Assembly: GCA_018136815.1 (NCBI GenBank)
Contig: CM030937.1
Coordinates: forward strand, 5,040,632 to 5,104,631
DNA: 64,000 bases
Source: Isochrysis galbana
Taxonomy: Eukaryota > Haptophyta > Isochrysidales > Isochrysidaceae
Direction: 5' to 3'
Position 1 is the first letter of the stretch; each line of letters starts with the position of its first letter. The notes under the pieces were generated by a model. The model saw nothing but the letters and a program-made list of their open reading frames with translations, did not search any database and was not told the DNA's origin. The position numbers were made by a program, and so were the translations under genes. This document shows, in pieces, positions 1 to 10,300 of the stretch.

Positions 1-2381
1 CGAGAGGGGAGCGGCAGCACCTGTGCCTGCTGCGGTTCGCGCGCCCGCGCCGGGCCGCCGCTCTGCATCCATTTGTGCAGCCTACGGCGTGCCCACAAAG
101 CCAAGCGCCGCCGCGCGCGCGCAGGGGTCTGCAGCGTGCGCAGAGAGTGCCGGCAGCTCCGCGGATGCTGGTGGCGTGGCTGAGGCCGAGGAGGTCGAGG
201 CTTCTATGGCTGGGGTTCGGCGCGCTCTTGACGAATTGGTGTCCCGCCAACCTGAGGCGCGCGCCAATGCCGAGGTCCATGCTGCCTATGTTTCGCTAGA
301 CAACATGGAGGGGGAAGAATTGCAGGCCATCTCGGAAGAGTCGGCCGTATTATGGCGGGAGCAGCAAGCGATCCTTACAGAGCTCTCTACAGCGCAGCAG
401 CATCTCAAAGTGGCTCGGGTGTCCCTCGCGTGGCGCGAGGCGGCGTGTGCGGACTTAGCAAAGACCGAGACCGACCCGCAGGTTAGACACCTCATCGCCC
501 ACACGTGCCTCCGCGCCAATGCAAAGCAAGTCTTGTGTTGCAAACCTGCCTATTTTGGCTATACAAAAGCTACACAACCCCTGGAAGCCGGATCGGTCGG
601 CTTGACTTGTGCGCTGTTTCTATCGCAGATCGCCGAGCTGCGCTCTGCCATTGAGAAGGAGAGTGTGGATGTCGCGAGACTCCGAGAAGACCTTCATAAA
701 ACGAGGGAATCTATCGCACAGCTCCAGGTAGACATGCGAGGGCGGGGGCTTCCTTGAGGCAGCACGGTAGCGACCGGACCTTTTCTCAAAGCTAGACAGC
801 ATCTACTCCACATGCGGTCTCGAAAACTTCTGTGACGATTTTGTCGCTCACCCCGCTTTCGCGCACCTCTCAGGCGGACATCCCAAAGCGCGTCGTCTCG
901 TCTCAGCGCCTCTCAATGCTTCGGCTCGCCATCAAGCAACAGGAGGCGGCCACAGAGGCGCTCCGCTACAAGATGCAGGTGTGCATCGCCCCGCACCCCG
1001 AGACAGCCCATCAGCTCTTACTGTCCAAGCCATCTGCTTGCCGTAAGCCGTCTGCACCTGAGACACGCCGGCCCGGCGACTCATGCATTGACACCTCGAA
1101 ATCAACCATCCCTTACAGGCTCGGAACAAGGTGGCCATCATGCAAGAAGTGATGCGCGTGTGGCACGCCGCCATCCCGCCGCAGCTCCGGGCTCTGTTGT
1201 TATCCCTCTTCGACCTGCAGCTCCTTCCGGGAGACTCAGTTCACCCCACCGCATGCCACCTTGGATCCCCCAGCACCGGAGCGGCGGCCCCCATAGATTC
1301 AGCCCGGAACGGCTGGGGCACGACTGGCAGTGCGACGAGCGTAGGCGCAAGTTCGGGCGCCATCGTGCGCGGGAGCGCCGGTGGCATCACAGTGTCGATT
1401 CCAACCGGAATGGCAGACGAGGGGGAGGAGGGCGAGGAGGAGGAGGTGGAGGAGGAGGAGGCACTCTCCGGCGGAGCGTATGTTCTGAACGCAAACGGCA
1501 CAGCCTCGCCGTGGAGGACGCTCGGTGCCCTCGCCATCAAGGCGGCCCTCGGCAAGGTGGGCGGCGGTGATCGCGCAGCGGTGTGGGAGGAGGCTAGGCG
1601 CGGGCTGCAGGGGGCGCGCTTGTCTCGCCCGGCTGTACTCGCTCTAGTGGAGGAGGCTGCCAACCCGGCCGATGAACAACTGGGTGCTTCAGGGGGTCTT
1701 CCGCTGGGTTTGGCGCAAGCTGGTGCAGACGGGCCGTCGGCTAGAGCAGCAAGCCACATTGCGCCCGTTCGGGTGCACCCCACCGCAGAAGCGATCGCCG
1801 ACCCGCTGATGATGTCTTATCATCCAGACCAGCCGCAATGGATGCGCAAGCCCGACTTTGTCACCACCGAATCCCCTTCCAAGCCGGTTCCCCCGGTTGC
1901 CCTCCCCTCCGATCCCAAACCTCTGCCTCAAGCTCCGTCATCGCCGTCAATGTCGCCAGCCGCCTGCGCATGCAACTCGCACGGCCCGCCCGACAGCCCT
2001 CCGCGCAAGCCGACCTCCCCCCAGCGCAAGCCAAAGTCCCCCCAGCGCAAGCAGGCCTCCTCTCCAACTCGCAAGAAGCTGACGCCTTTGCCCCCGCATT
2101 GGCACGAGGCGACCGATCCTGAGGGCAAGGTTTACTATTACAACGACAAAACGAACGCGACGACCTGGTCTCGTCCGGGTTCGTCGTCGGCCCGGCCGCT
2201 TGGGAGCGCCTCTGCGGTCGCGTCGAACGGCCGACCATCTTCAGCACGCGGTGGCAGATCGGCGGTTGGGTCGCACTCGGGCTTTGTCGAAGGGGGCCGC
2301 CCTTCGAGCGCGGGCCCAAGAGGGGCCGCGAGGGGGGCATTTAAGCCGGCAGGGGCCAAGAAAGATGCGCCGTTCCGCTGA
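1..2381 (+). CDS. Coiled-coil and WW-domain protein, 5' partial
   Basis: Four exons are supported: 1(or upstream)..481, 629..727, 874..978 and 1119..2381. Every junction is CAG/GT...CAG at phase 0, and the introns are 147, 146 and 140 nt. The frame is open to the left window edge; the first in-frame ATG is at 206, so the true start may lie outside. The first three exons and the start of the fourth encode charged, heptad-like helix (for example IAELRSAIEKESVDVARLRE), consistent with coiled coil. An acidic patch (EEGEEEEVEEEE) and a Pro/Ser/Lys-rich linker follow. A WW domain lies near the C-terminus (about 2078-2180): LPPHWHEATDPEGKVYYYN, then TTWSRP, with both Trp and the YYY core. WW domains bind proline-rich ligands, so a scaffold role is likely, but no specific function can be named. 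Confidence 0.8.
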
Positions 2382-3815
2382 GACGGGTGCCCTCCCCGAA
2401 TTCCTGTGGTGGCAGAAGGGGCTGGGGCGGGTCTCCTTTTTTCACAAGAGCACAAAGCGCCGTGGGCTTGTAGGCCGACAAGCCTCTAATAGCCTCCTCA
2501 CCACCGATGGATGACAAGGAAGGACGACAAGGGAGGACTCCTCGAGACCGGAGAACATCGTAGCCGGGTGGGGATAGAGACGGATGTTGCATGTGAGGGC
2601 TCTCCGCTGTGGTCATGAGAACAACCTTGGCTATGAGTACCGTCGGCTTGCAGACTACGAAACCGCCTCTGGTAGACTCTTTGTCGCAGCCGATGGACGG
2701 AAGGGGGAGGATTCTGAGGCAAGAGGGCCCGGGCTTTTTTTTGCTTGGGAGATGCCGAGGCGGTGAGCGGGGACACCTGTGCAAGAGGCCGCAACCTCAT
2801 GTTCCGGGGCTTTTTTCGACCGAAACCTCCTATGAGCAGGGTGTGATTTTTAATTTCTCAGATTGCTCATAGTTTATCGTGGCGCGGCTAGGAGAAACAG
2901 AAACAAGAAACAAGACTCAATGAGTGCTAAGGAAGAGCTCACTCGCTTCTTCTCACAGCACTCTCTCAACAAACAACAAAACAAATGGTTGTGTTATCAA
3001 TCAACACAAGCACTATCACATATCCATATCACCTCAACGCTTCAACGTTCGTCACACGCTCACACTGATTGCGGTGTTGCGATTGGATAGTAGGCGCCGG
3101 GAGAACCGCAGCTACTACGACTACGAGACTACAAGCACCTCATGGGTCATGGGCTTCTGCGGTCGAACACCCCCTCCCCCCCTCGCGGCGACGTTTGCGT
3201 CTTCCGACAGCGCTACATCGGGCGGGAATCAAATGCCAAATGCAGCGCAGCTTAGATAGCTCAAGGGCGCGACCGCAAATTCTTCACTCTTCACGGTTCA
3301 CGGGTAGAGCGTGAGCGCGCGTGACGGAGGGGGGGAGAGGGGGAGAGAGGGGTCGAACGAATTGCACCAATTCTCGGCGAAGATTTTCGTGGTGGCAGGT
3401 GGCAGGTGGCCCCCCCTGGAGTTTTTTTTATTGAGCATCGCGTCGCGGCCAAATAATGCAGCACAACCCTTACTAGTAGTGTCGTGGATAAAGGGAGCCG
3501 CACCGCACCGCACGCCCTACCCTTAGAGCGTGCCTACTTTCCCGCGCCCTGCCTCCATCCCCTCTTCGCAGCGCGCCCTATCTTTAGAGCGTGTCTTCCC
3601 CACACCCCTCTCCTCTCCTCCCTTCCCGCCCCGAGTTCCCGCGCATACGACGCACAGCTGAGATCCCTCCCTTCCATTCTCCCACGCCTTCGCGGCGTTT
3701 CCCTTGTTCCCTTGGCCAGAGAGGGTCGGAGGGTCTCCCGCGCTCGCCGATTCCCTTCCGTTCCTCCAGCGCTCGCCCCCTCCCGTTCCATTAGTTTCTC
3801 CTCTGTTTCCATAGT
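2382..3815. other. Intergenic region, no gene recognised
   Basis: No ORF with coherent composition or a recognisable family was seen. The stretch 3480-3812 is strongly pyrimidine-rich on the plus strand, like the leaders seen upstream of several genes in this window. A retroposon insertion follows immediately. Confidence 0.5.
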
Positions 3816-4602
3816 TTTCCGAGTGGTCCTTCAACTAAGTTTATACTTAGCTCGCCCATGAGGGGGCACGAGCCCCCCCCTCTCTCCACTCCTCCCCCGC
3901 CATGGGGGAGGAACCACCCATCCTCCTGGCACGCCTGATGGCTTGCCAGGAGGCCACTGCCCTGCTGACCCTCTCTCCCACTGACAGGCTCGCCTGATTC
4001 GCCCATCCTGGCCCGGCGTGGCCAGCCCATTGCTCCAACCCCTCCTCCCCCCCTGTTCGACAGGCAGACAGGTGCAGCGTGGGGGCCCCTGAGGCTCAGG
4101 AGCGCCAGCGAGGGAGAGGCAGGGGAGGCCAGGGCCCAGCCCCAGCCTCCTCTGCCCCCTGAGCTGGCCTCCATGAGCCTCCAGGGTCGCCAATGGGCAG
4201 CTGCAGGCCTGCCGCAGGCGCGCCATCGCGCGTGCCGCAGGAGAGGGGAGAGAGAGCGCGGAGAAGGGGGTGGGCGGAGCGGAGCTCCGCCCACCGAAAA
4301 ATAGGTAAGTCCCGCATCTGTTTACAGGATAAGTCGGGACTGAGGTCGCCGCCCACTCGGAGACACAGGAGGAAGAGAGGGAACAGATCACCGGGGGGAG
4401 GCGCGGGCCACCGGACCATATCTAAGCCCTTCACCCCAATCCCCCTAGTAGTGCACGGGGGGAGCCGCCTGATGGCGGGGGGAGAAGGGCTGGGAGCGTG
4501 GGGGTGTAGAAAGTTTTCCTACGTGAGTAGAAAGTAGAGGGTCCACGGCTGCGTGCGCGGTGAGACTATTAAAAGGTTTAATTAATTTCCGAGTGGTCCT
4601 TC
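3816..4602 (+). mobile_element. Palindrome-headed retroposon with 17-bp TSD
   Basis: TTTCCGAGTGGTCCTTC occurs at 3816-3832 and again at 4586-4602 and flanks a 753-bp insert (3833-4585). The insert starts with the palindrome CTAAGTTTATACTTAG, then a GC-rich hairpin (GGGGGCACGAGCCCCC), and ends in an A/T-rich tail around ATTAAAAGGTTTAATTAA. A related copy lies at 23462-24058. Its internal motif ATAGGTAAG near 4302 is shared with the element at 12119-12980. No protein is encoded. The long variable TSD and A/T-rich tail fit target-primed reverse transcription, so it is probably a LINE-mobilised non-autonomous element. Confidence 0.8.
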
Positions 4603-4709
4603 CGTCGCCCCGTGTTTTTCCCCCCTTTTTGTCTTTCTTCTGCTCCCGCGACAGCGTTGGGTCGCCCCGTTCGTGCTCCCGTCTGTGTCCTCGTCTGCTC
4701 TCGTTCGTC

Positions 4710-6041
4710 ATGCCCGGCCATGGATCGCCCGTACCGTCCCGTGTGCTCCCATCCCGTGCTGCTTCCGGCCGCTCGTCTCGTCCCTCTCGTCCCGCAACTC
4801 ATACATCCCATGTTACAGACTCACAGCCACAACCTCACACAGATGCACCACAACCACTCCATAGCCCACCACATGGTAGCGGAGGTGTGTCGCCCACACC
4901 TCTCCAGTCACTCTCTGACCAAGACACACAAGACATACTCACCACCTCCGACCCACTCACACACGATCCCACCGCACAACAGCAGCAGCACCCAACCCAC
5001 CACAGCTGCCAGCCCCACCCCTCCAACCCTCCACAACAATCAGCCCACAAGCCTCACCCCCAACAACCGCCGCCACCCGAGCCGCTCCCCACAACCACAT
5101 CTCATCTCTCCCTTCCCTCCCGCCAGCCGCCCACACACGACGTCACCACGCAGCAGCAGCACTGCCAACCCCATCACCACTACTACCAGCCCAGTACCTC
5201 CCACCCCTCACAACACCCAACACAGCAACCTCAGCCTCACCAACCGCCGCCGTCCGAACCTTTCCCTGCCCCCCTTCCCCGCCACCCCTCTTTCTACTCG
5301 GTCCCGCCTCTCGAACCACCGTGGCCCTCCTCGGAGCCCGCCCAGCCCCCACCCCAGAACCCGGCCAACCATCACCCACACTTCCCAACAACATTCCCCC
5401 AGCCAACCCGCCTCATCACCACCGAGGACTACGCGTCCAACCCCCTCGCCAACCCCATCCACTCGCCTCTCCATCCTGCCCATCCACCCATGGACCCCAC
5501 CTACAGCCAACCCCGTCCCCGACCCTGGGTCCCCTCCCCGGCCGACCCCCACCGCCCTTACCCTCCCCGACCCAACCACAGCTCCCACTCCGCCCCAGAC
5601 CCACTCGACCTCATCGACAACGAAGCCCTCCTCGACGTCCTGGCCCGTCGCATACTCACCCTCCAACAATCCCGCCCAAACCCCTCCGCGTCCCTCCTGC
5701 CGCCGAGCACCCTCGCCGACCATCGCCTTCTCCACCCCCCGCCTTTCCCGCATTCGCATCCGTACCCTTTCCACGCCCCAAACCCCCCCCCACCTCCCCC
5801 GGCCGGGCCCCCGCCACCGCCTACACGCCCGCCACCACCACCGCCACCCGACTACAACCTCATCTACGACCCCTCCCATTTCGACCCGCCGGAACCGCCC
5901 CATCCCCCCCGCCGGGCGCCTTCCGTCTGCTCCGTCTGCTCTGCCTGTTCCGTTCCTGACCGCTCTCACTCGTTCAACGACTACTCGAAGTTCCTTGCGA
6001 ATTGGCTGGCGAGTTATTTCCGCACCCCGCGTCCTTCTTGA
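4710..6041 (+). CDS. Proline/histidine/glutamine-rich ORF, unknown
   Basis: An open frame of 443 codons starts at the ATG at 4710, just after the pre-insertion target site of the upstream retroposon. The product is dominated by Pro, His, Gln and Ser, with a few less biased patches: DPLDLIDNEALLDVLARRIL, DYNLIYDPSHFDPPEPP and a C-terminal FNDYSKFLANWLASYF. Such bias also keeps other frames open, because the plus strand is extremely C-rich; a second frame is open over the same interval. It could be a disordered host protein, the degenerate first ORF of a retroelement, or chance. I do not recognise it. Confidence 0.35.
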   Translation: MPGHGSPVPSRVLPSRAASGRSSRPSRPATHTSHVTDSQPQPHTDAPQPLHSPPHGSGGVSPTPLQSLSDQDTQDILTTSDPLTHDPTAQQQQHPTHHSCQPHPSNPPQQSAHKPHPQQPPPPEPLPTTTSHLSLPSRQPPTHDVTTQQQHCQPHHHYYQPSTSHPSQHPTQQPQPHQPPPSEPFPAPLPRHPSFYSVPPLEPPWPSSEPAQPPPQNPANHHPHFPTTFPQPTRLITTEDYASNPLANPIHSPLHPAHPPMDPTYSQPRPRPWVPSPADPHRPYPPRPNHSSHSAPDPLDLIDNEALLDVLARRILTLQQSRPNPSASLLPPSTLADHRLLHPPPFPHSHPYPFHAPNPPPPPPAGPPPPPTRPPPPPPPDYNLIYDPSHFDPPEPPHPPRRAPSVCSVCSACSVPDRSHSFNDYSKFLANWLASYFRTPRPS

Positions 6042-6675
6042 CCATCATCATCGACCCGCCCCCTTCCTCCACGTCCCCGCCCACCCTGCCGCTGCTCGCC
6101 CACGGTGTGCTCATGTCCGTCGCATGGGGCGTGCTCCTCCCCTCGGGCGCCTTTTTCTCGCTCGCTTGGCGCTCCCGGCTCACCGGAGGCCGCTAGCTCC
6201 GTGTGCATCGCGTGGTGCAGGTGTGTTTCTCCCCCCCCCCCCCCCCCCCCCCTCGGCCCTCCCTCCCACCAAAAAAGGTAGGAAACCCCAACAACGCACT
6301 TCCCCCCCCCCGCTCTCTCAGGGAAGCGGGCTTGCGGTGGCCGCCGCCGGCGTCGCGCTCGCCGTCGCGTCGGTGCCCCGAGGGCGCCACTTCTCGCACC
6401 CCCATCACACGCTCGGGATCGTCGCCTTCGCCCTCGCCCTGCTGCAGCCGCTCAACGCGCTCGTGCGCGGCAGGCCCGGCGCCCGCACCACACGCCGCGC
6501 CGTGTGGCGGGTCGCGCACAAGGGGACGGGCTACGCGGTGCTCGGCGTGGGCGTCTACCAGGCCCTCTCGGGGCGCGCCCTCATGCCGAGCCAAGGCGAC
6601 GCCGTTCTCGTCGCGTACGGGGTGCTCCTGGGCCTCTCCTTCGGGGTGCTCGCGGGGGGGCTCATGGTAGGGTGA
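6042..6675 (+). pseudogene. Cytochrome b561-like fragment with in-frame stop
   Basis: Two pieces resemble the b561 domain found in DOMON/FRRS1-type proteins. Piece 1, ending at 6220, encodes LLAHGVLMSVAWGVLLPSGA followed by FFSLAWR, a membrane helix with the family's first haem-ligand His. Piece 2, 6322-6675, encodes HFSHPHHTLGIV, then LLQPLNALVRGR, VWRVAHKGTGYAVLGVGV and a hydrophobic end. A 101-nt GT-AG intron (6221-6321, phase 0) joins them. Just before the donor the frame has TAG at 6194-6196, in GGR-stop-LRVHRVVQ, where the family usually has Trp followed by (F/L)R(L/V)HR; TGG to TAG would explain it. No DOMON domain or start codon is visible upstream (the only in-frame ATG, 6113, lies inside the first helix). 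Either a pseudogene or a base error; the family call is firmer than the gene status. Confidence 0.6.
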
Positions 6676-7989
6676 GAGTCCCCGCGGGAGGGGAAGAAAC
6701 CCTGAGGGAAAGGAGACCAAATGAAGGCAAGCCGCCTGTGTGTCCCAGCCCCCGGCGGTCTAGTCCCCTCCTCCCTCCTGCGCCACCGGGCTACCGGTTT
6801 CTAGTGTGTTCGTCTTCGCTTGCTTGGATCTTTTTGTCGGGTCGCGCTTGACTTAAGATGTGCCGTAGTGGGCGTTCTAAGGTGGTGCCGGCCAGTTGGT
6901 TCACTGGCCGGCTTCGGTTGCTGCTGCCTAGCGCTAGCCTAGCGTTTTTGGTGATTAGGTCAGTCTTGCTTCTATGCCTATCGCTCGCGCCACCATGGCA
7001 AGGTTGTCGCTCATCATAAGTTTTCCTTTGGCGTTGGGCTTGAAAACGGGAGTTACTTGCTACTTACAAAGTCCCTGTTTGACCGCCCTACTATTCAATA
7101 TTCAACGAATGATTCCTACCCCTACCTACCGTCCTACCGCCCCCAAGGGCAAGAGCGCCCCTCTCTCCCTCTCCCCTCCCCCTCGGCCCTCCTCCGCCGG
7201 CCACCCCATCCATCCTCCCCCCGACGGGAAGCTATCGCTCTGTTCCCCCTGTTGCCCCCCCCCCCCCCTCCCCCCTTTAACCCTAGAATAAGCCCCTACC
7301 TAAGCTCCCGATCCCTTCCCCCCCCCCCCGCCCGCCGCCCCCCCCCGCCCGCCGCCCCCCCCGCCCCCCCCCGCCCCCCCCGCCCCCCCCCGCCCCCCCC
7401 CGCCCCCCCCCGCCCCCCCCCCGCCCCCCCCCCGCCCCCAGCATCACAGGTCTCCTTCATCAAGTCATCCCACATACTCCCTCTAGATGAGAGAGTAATA
7501 GGAGCAGAGATACCAACACACACCCATCCTCACAATTGATGCGAGCCATCTCCATTTCTTCACGAAACACTCTCGTTTCCCCCCTTTCTTCTGCTTGTCT
7601 CCGTCCGTCCGTCCACCATTCATCGTAGCAGTGTACTAAAATATACCCGTGATGAGCACAGAGAAAAACGGAATACAGAGAGAAGAGCGGAGAGGAGAGT
7701 GAAGACAGAGAGAAGGAAGAGAGAAAAGAGAGGAGAGAGGAGAAAGAAGAGAAAAGAGAGACGAGAGAGGGGGAGCCGCGTCTCTCGCCTCTCGCTCTCT
7801 TCCTCCCTCCCTTCCCCCCCCCCTCCTCCTCCCCCTCTCCTCTGCTCCTTTCCTCTCCGTCTCTCGCCTCCCCCCTCCACCCCTCCCGGCTCCCTTCCTC
7901 CATCCCCCTCCCCCGCCACTCCCCTCTCCCTCCCCCCTCCCCCCCTCCACTTCCCTCCCACCTCTCCCACCCTCTCTCCCTCTCTCTTC
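6676..7989. other. Intergenic region with poly-C and pyrimidine tracts
   Basis: No gene is seen. At about 7064-7085 the minus strand carries TAGGGCGGTCAAACAGGG, a repeat terminus also found near 34340, 39480, 49766 and 54395. From 7250 to 7440 the plus strand is almost pure C with scattered G, so the minus strand has many G runs able to form quadruplexes. From 7680 to 7775 the sequence is purine-rich, then pyrimidine-rich until the ATG at 7990. Confidence 0.6.
6887..6912. other. Perfect 10-bp stem hairpin
   Basis: GCCGGCCAGT and ACTGGCCGGC are exact reverse complements separated by a 6-nt loop (TGGTTC). It lies about 210 bp after the b561 remnant. Function unknown. Confidence 0.6.
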
Positions 7990-10200
7990 ATGTCCAACGG
8001 AGACTCTGGCACGCTCGTCCACATCGGTGACTCCTACTTCGGCACAGACGTGATGTGAGAGGCCGCCGCCTGATGCCCCACTCACTGTCTTCTCCCATCT
8101 TACCCCCCACCCCACCACACCCTCGATCCCACCCAGATACGTGAGTGTAGAGCCGAGGGATGCAACTTGTTACGCCGTTGTTGTCTCGTCTGCAGCAACG
8201 GAGGCAAGCGAGCTACCCGCCGTGCTCCGGAGCGCTAGGGACTTCTGGGAGCTCCACAACTCGTTACGAGCTCGCATCCTCTCCCAACCGCTCCCTCATC
8301 TGCCAGTCATGCCCGAGGGGCTGCTTGGAGAGGCTCATGGCGGAGGGCGCACAGGGCCTAGCCTTCCGATGCGCAGCGAGTACGCAAGCAGGTTGCAGGT
8401 GCGCCTCTCACCTTCCTCTCGGCACCATCTCAGTATCCCTTTGCTTTCTTCCCTAAATCATCAGCTTGTGCGAGTTATCCCATTACCTTCCGTGACTTCC
8501 CACAGGCGTATCTTGTAGAACTTGTTGGGAACGAGGATCTGGCGGGGCTGCCAGAGCTGGGCCAATTTGTCGGCGCACCCAACACAGCCGAGGCTAATTC
8601 TACCGTTAAGAACGCTTCAGAGGCAACAGCCTCCGCGCCTGCTCCCGCACAACCCGTGGCTACCTCGGTTCCCACCATCCCCAGCTCCGTTCAACGGACC
8701 AGCGTGCTGCGCCGCGCGACCACCGAAGGCAACATGAAGGGTGCCGCAGCCCTCGTCCGGCGAGGAAATGTGGCAGGAGAGGGTGGCGCGGCGGACAAGC
8801 CGGTCAAAAGCGCCAAGACGACCAAAGTGACCCTCTCGTGGTGCGATGAGGCGGGGGATCACTCGGTAGACCTCCCGGTGCTGCGCCCCGCAAGCGAGCT
8901 TGGCAACCCCGTCATTGACGTTAGGACACTAGCCGCCAAGACCGGTAAGAACACAGCCGAGAGCGGCGCGCGCCTTGCTATTCGACGAGTTTGCAGGGCC
9001 ACCCACAACGGCACCCGTGTCTCCTCAAGCGCAGGCTTTTTCACCCACGACCCCGGTTTCACCTCTACCTCGTCGTGCGAGTCGGCCATTTCCTACATCG
9101 ATGGCGAGAAGGGGCTACTCATGCACCGCGGCTACCCCATCGAAGACCTGGCCATGAACTGCAACTTCCCAGGTGACACGCTTCCATCTCGTGTGCACGC
9201 GCTAGTCGTGCAGTGCGCGGTGCACTGCACGATGACAAGCGCCACATCCCACTGAAAGTCGCCTCCTTCCGCCCCGCTTGCAGAGGTTGCGTTCCTACTT
9301 ATCGAGGGTGAGCTCCCAACCCCTTCCCAACTCGCGTCCTTCACTAGTGAGATAAAGGCAAATTGGCTCGTGCATGAGCGGCTCCTCGCCTTCTTTGGTG
9401 GCTTCAAGAGTGACGCACACCCGATGGCTATCATGGTGGTAAGTATGACCCACCGCCAGGAGACTTGCATAGCATGCGATCCCGTAGAAGTGCAGCCGCT
9501 CCAATCCCTGTCCACCGACCTTGCGCTGTGAACCATAGGGCGTGGTGGGAGCTCTCTCTGCGTTTTATCCCGACTCGGTCAACATCCACGACCCCACTCA
9601 ACGTCGCCTTTCTGCCATCCGCCTCATCGCCAAGATGCCGACGATAGCGGCCATTGCTTACAAAACTTCCGTCGGCCAGCCCATTGTCTATCCGAACAAT
9701 AGCCTCGGCTTTGCTGCGAACTTTCTGCACATGATGTTCGCGACGCCCGCAGAGCCCTACAATGTCAACCCTGTCCACGCCGCTGCTCTCGAGACGATCC
9801 TCATCTTGCATGCAGACCACGAGCAAAATGCGAGCACCTCCACCGTTCGGATCGCCTCGTCGTCGCAAGTGCGGAGCGCGTACCCCTGCACTAGATCCTC
9901 ACGACTTGCTTGGGCCCTCGACCCGCCTATCACTTGCCAGCATCATCTGCCTGGCTGCCTCGCCTAACCTCTAAATTATACGCTGAATTGCCGTTCTGTA
10001 CTCAGGCCAATCCGTTCGCGTGTATCGCCGCTGGGATCGCCTCCTTGTGGGGTCCGGCTCATGGCGGTGCGAATGAGGCTGTGCTCCGGATGCTCGGCGA
10101 GATCGGTTCAGAGGAGAACATCCCTGCTTTCATAGCTCGCGCAAAGGACAAGACCGATCCTTTCCGACTCATGGGATTTGGGCACCGGGTGAGCACATGG
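7990..10200 (+). CDS. PX-like domain fused to citrate synthase, 3' partial
   Basis: Seven exons join in frame: 7990..8054, 8137..8398, 8506..8944, 9035..9172, 9284..9438, 9539..9868 and 10006..10188. Introns are 82, 107, 90, 111, 100 and 137 nt, all GT-AG. The first ~130 residues look like a phosphoinositide-binding PX fold: [32 protein letters not shown] (compare R-Y-S-D-F-x-x-L-H), LPHLPVMP, then [11 protein letters not shown] and [11 protein letters not shown] low-complexity linker leads into citrate synthase of the bacterial GltA/plant peroxisomal type: [67 protein letters not shown], the catalytic-His segment [13 protein letters not shown], and GFGHR with the second His. The enzyme condenses oxaloacetate with acetyl-CoA to citrate. 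The next exon (normally VYK...) and the catalytic Asp are lost in the N gap, so a peroxisomal C-terminus cannot be assessed. The citrate synthase call is very secure, the PX call moderately so. Confidence 0.88.
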
Positions 10201-10300
10201 NNNNNNNNNNNNNNNNNNNNNNNNNNNNNNNNNNNNNNNNNNNNNNNNNNNNNNNNNNNNNNNNNNNNNNNNNNNNNNNNNNNNNNNNNNNNNNNNNNNN
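10201..10300. other. Assembly gap (100 N)
   Basis: Exactly 100 N, typical of a gap of unknown size. It cuts off the citrate synthase gene right after its GFGHR exon and begins the next gene in mid-coding sequence, so the true distance must hold the missing citrate synthase C-terminus and the start of the next gene. Confidence 0.95.

Noticed and set aside
526-628. GC-AG intron starting at GCAAGT (526)
   Set aside because: It would break the frame. The GT donor at 482 gives a phase-0 intron consistent with the others.
4612-6675. A single 687-codon frame running from the proline-rich region into the b561 segment
   Set aside because: Extreme C-richness keeps several frames open. The b561 homology requires a different frame before the 6221-6321 intron, so the long frame is a composite artefact.
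8945-8996. Shorter intron in citrate synthase ending at TTTGCAG 8996
   Set aside because: It shifts the frame and destroys the FFTHDPGF motif. The acceptor at 9034 keeps the motif.
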